Assembly (NCBI GenBank): GCA_042091375.1
Contig: JBELHO010000091.1
Coordinates: forward strand, 1-7,437
From: JBELHO01 sp042091375
Lineage (GTDB): Bacteria; Pseudomonadota; Gammaproteobacteria; Enterobacterales; Alteromonadaceae
Length of the DNA stretch: 7,437 nt
Reading direction: 5' to 3'
The notes beneath the pieces were generated by a model. That model was not told where the DNA came from. It made no database searches and worked only from the letters and a program-made list of their open reading frames with translations. The translations under genes were made by a program, and so were the position numbers. The number at the start of each line of letters is the position of its first letter. Position 1 is the first letter of the stretch. This document shows, one piece after another, positions 6,187-7,437 of this stretch.

Positions 6187-7247
6187 TGTCTTTTTTTGAA
6201 CAACACGAAAAAAAGCTAACAATATCCCTTTGGCTGATATTATTGGTTGATATGGCCAAAAAAAATAATATTGCACCAGATAAAATACTCAAAGGCAGTA
6301 AGTTATTTTTAAATGATTTATCAAATCCCAAATTAGCGGTTTCTCATCAACAATTTTCTCAAATAATTCACAACATCAATAAATATTTACCTCATGGAAA
6401 TAGTGCTTTTTTACTGGGTAGTCGGCTTTATCCAAGTCATTTAGAATACGTTGGTCAGGCAATTTTTCACGCTCAAAATTTAAGTGATATCATTGTCACG
6501 ATAAGGCATTTTCATTATCAAATTTTTCCTTTTTTATTTATGCGCAGTGAAAGTACCGAACAACATCAATATTGCCTATTTAATCAAGCCATCAGTAGAG
6601 AAAATATTAACCATTATCAATTTATTTGCGAGCTATTCACCAGTTTATTAATCTCGATTGCCAAACAAAAACAACTTCCTCTTAGCCGTTTAAGTATAAG
6701 GTTTCCTTACCCAGCACCTCGACACATCGAGCAATATCATAGTTATTTACCCTGTAAGTTTGAATTTTCGCCAAGTAGTAACAATTTTGCCAGCTTAGCT
6801 ATTCAGCAAGCCTATCATTTGCCTCTACAAATAAAGTTTGATAAAGGTTTATTATCGTATCCGCTAGCACATGGCAACCCTACTTTGATTGCACACTACC
6901 AAAAAAAAGCACCCTCAACAACGGTCAATATAGGTTTCATACAATATGTCATGCAACAAATGGTCAAACGCCTACAAAAAAAACAGGAAATTAATGCTCA
7001 GTGGCTAGCAGAGCAATTAACTATTAGTCAGGCCACTCTTAAAAGAAAGCTCAGCCAGCATAATGTCACATATCAACAATTATTTGACATGGTCAGACAA
7101 CAACAAGCGGTATTCTTATTAACTGAACAGCATTTTAATAACGAAGAAATTGCCCGCGACCTTAACTTTTCAGATATCACTAATTTTCGCCGTTCGTTTA
7201 AACGCTGGACCGGATTCACACCACAAGCTCTAAAAAAAGTATTCTAA
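6186..7247 (+). CDS. AraC-family transcriptional regulator, arabinose-binding-like N-terminal domain type
   Basis: This 353-residue protein is a DNA-binding regulator. Residues about 20-205 resemble the arabinose-binding-like N-terminal domain of the OruR/ArgR-type AraC subgroup (LLGSRLYPSHLEYVGQAIF at 76-94, then a run of hydrophobic helices and strands). The C-terminal 80 residues are the double helix-turn-helix: first helix pair around 273-293 (LAEQLTISQATLKRKLSQ), second around 321-343 (EIARDLNFSDITNFRRSFKR, then WTGFTP), both close to the family consensus. No membrane segment or signal peptide is seen, so it should be cytoplasmic. The ATG lies inside TAATG, sharing one base with the stop of the membrane GGDEF gene, which suggests translational coupling and a joint function. 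The ligand is unknown. Divergence from the receptor-phytase operon makes that operon a candidate target. Confidence 0.92.
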   Translation: MSFFEQHEKKLTISLWLILLVDMAKKNNIAPDKILKGSKLFLNDLSNPKLAVSHQQFSQIIHNINKYLPHGNSAFLLGSRLYPSHLEYVGQAIFHAQNLSDIIVTIRHFHYQIFPFLFMRSESTEQHQYCLFNQAISRENINHYQFICELFTSLLISIAKQKQLPLSRLSIRFPYPAPRHIEQYHSYLPCKFEFSPSSNNFASLAIQQAYHLPLQIKFDKGLLSYPLAHGNPTLIAHYQKKAPSTTVNIGFIQYVMQQMVKRLQKKQEINAQWLAEQLTISQATLKRKLSQHNVTYQQLFDMVRQQQAVFLLTEQHFNNEEIARDLNFSDITNFRRSFKRWTGFTPQALKKVF

Positions 7248-7329
7248 AGCAGACAGCTAATTGGCGCTAAGTGATTTACTAGAAATAGGTCAGATGATTG
7301 TTCGATAAGGCTCGTATGCTAAATAGAAA

Positions 7330-7357
7330 AAAGCCCCAACATTGCTGTCGAAGCTTT
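7330..7357 (-). terminator. Rho-independent terminator for a minus-strand transcript from the right
   Basis: Read on the minus strand, AAAGCTTCGACA pairs with TGTTGGGGCTTT around a GCAA tetraloop. All 12 positions pair if three G-U wobbles are allowed, and the stem runs into TTTCTATTT. On the plus strand the same three positions are A-C or C-A mismatches, so the hairpin is selective for leftward transcription. It is therefore not the terminator of the AraC gene but the end of something entering from the right edge. Confidence 0.65.
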
Positions 7358-7359
7358 GC

Positions 7360-7404
7360 GATAAGAATATGTGAGTTAACACATAAGTTAACTCTTTTCT
7401 TATC
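7360..7404. terminator. Large two-part inverted repeat, probable AraC-operon terminator
   Basis: An inner perfect 8-bp stem, GAGTTAAC (7373-7380) with GTTAACTC (7387-7394), encloses a 6-base loop. An outer perfect 8-bp stem, GATAAGAA (7360-7367) with TTCTTATC (7397-7404), continues it after an asymmetric internal loop (5 and 2 bases). On the plus strand the inner stem is followed by TTTTCTTAT, so it could end the GGDEF-AraC transcript about 113 bases after the AraC stop. An alternative hairpin TATGTG/CACATA (7368-7373, 7380-7385) competes with the inner stem. In a minus-strand transcript it would form a hairpin just upstream of the 7357-7330 terminator. Confidence 0.55.
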
Positions 7405-7437
7405 TATAGATTTTAATAGCTCTATTATAGAACAACT

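Noticed and set aside
7285..7437. Open minus-strand frame of about 51 codons entering from the right edge and ending at a TAG near 7285
   Set aside because: It runs straight through the large inverted repeat and the terminator, has no visible start, and its translation resembles no family I recognise. Chance openness in AT-rich DNA is more likely.

Overview
The window looks like chromosomal DNA from an AT-rich marine gammaproteobacterium of the order Alteromonadales (Colwellia, Thalassotalea or a relative). This is inferred from the low GC, the large TonB-dependent receptor of the Xanthomonas/Caulobacter type with an N-terminal carboxypeptidase-regulatory-like domain, and the style of the proteins. 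No rRNA, tRNA, insertion sequence or CRISPR array was seen.

Layout. Two blocks diverge from a gene-free region at about 4928-5262. Leftward (minus strand) run a TonB-dependent outer-membrane receptor (4927-2129) and, 67 bp later, a secreted beta-propeller phytase (2061-169). A perfect 9-bp hairpin lies in the gap between them and an intrinsic terminator follows the phytase (121-94). At the left edge the first 12 codons of another minus-strand gene are visible (38-1); they encode a twin-arginine (Tat) signal start. Rightward (plus strand) run a four-helix membrane protein with a degenerate GGDEF domain (5263-6186) and an AraC-family regulator (6186-7247), joined by a one-base TAATG stop-start overlap. 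The right edge holds a minus-strand terminator (7357-7330) and a large inverted repeat (7360-7404), which suggest a convergent transcript entering from the right.

How it may work. The left block is a phytate (inositol hexakisphosphate) scavenging unit: the receptor probably imports phytate or a phytate-derived ligand across the outer membrane, and the phytase dephosphorylates it in the periplasm or outside the cell. The phytase is a tandem duplication with a period of about 295 residues: the C-terminal copy has all the catalytic motifs and the N-terminal copy has lost them but keeps the fold signature and a matching cysteine pair. The right block looks regulatory. The GGDEF site is ASDRF, so cyclase activity is unlikely, but the RxxD inhibitory-site motif is intact at the canonical spacing, so the protein may sense c-di-GMP. 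Its tight coupling to an AraC regulator, divergent from the phytate operon, suggests that the pair may control that operon. That link is a hypothesis; only the gene arrangement is seen.
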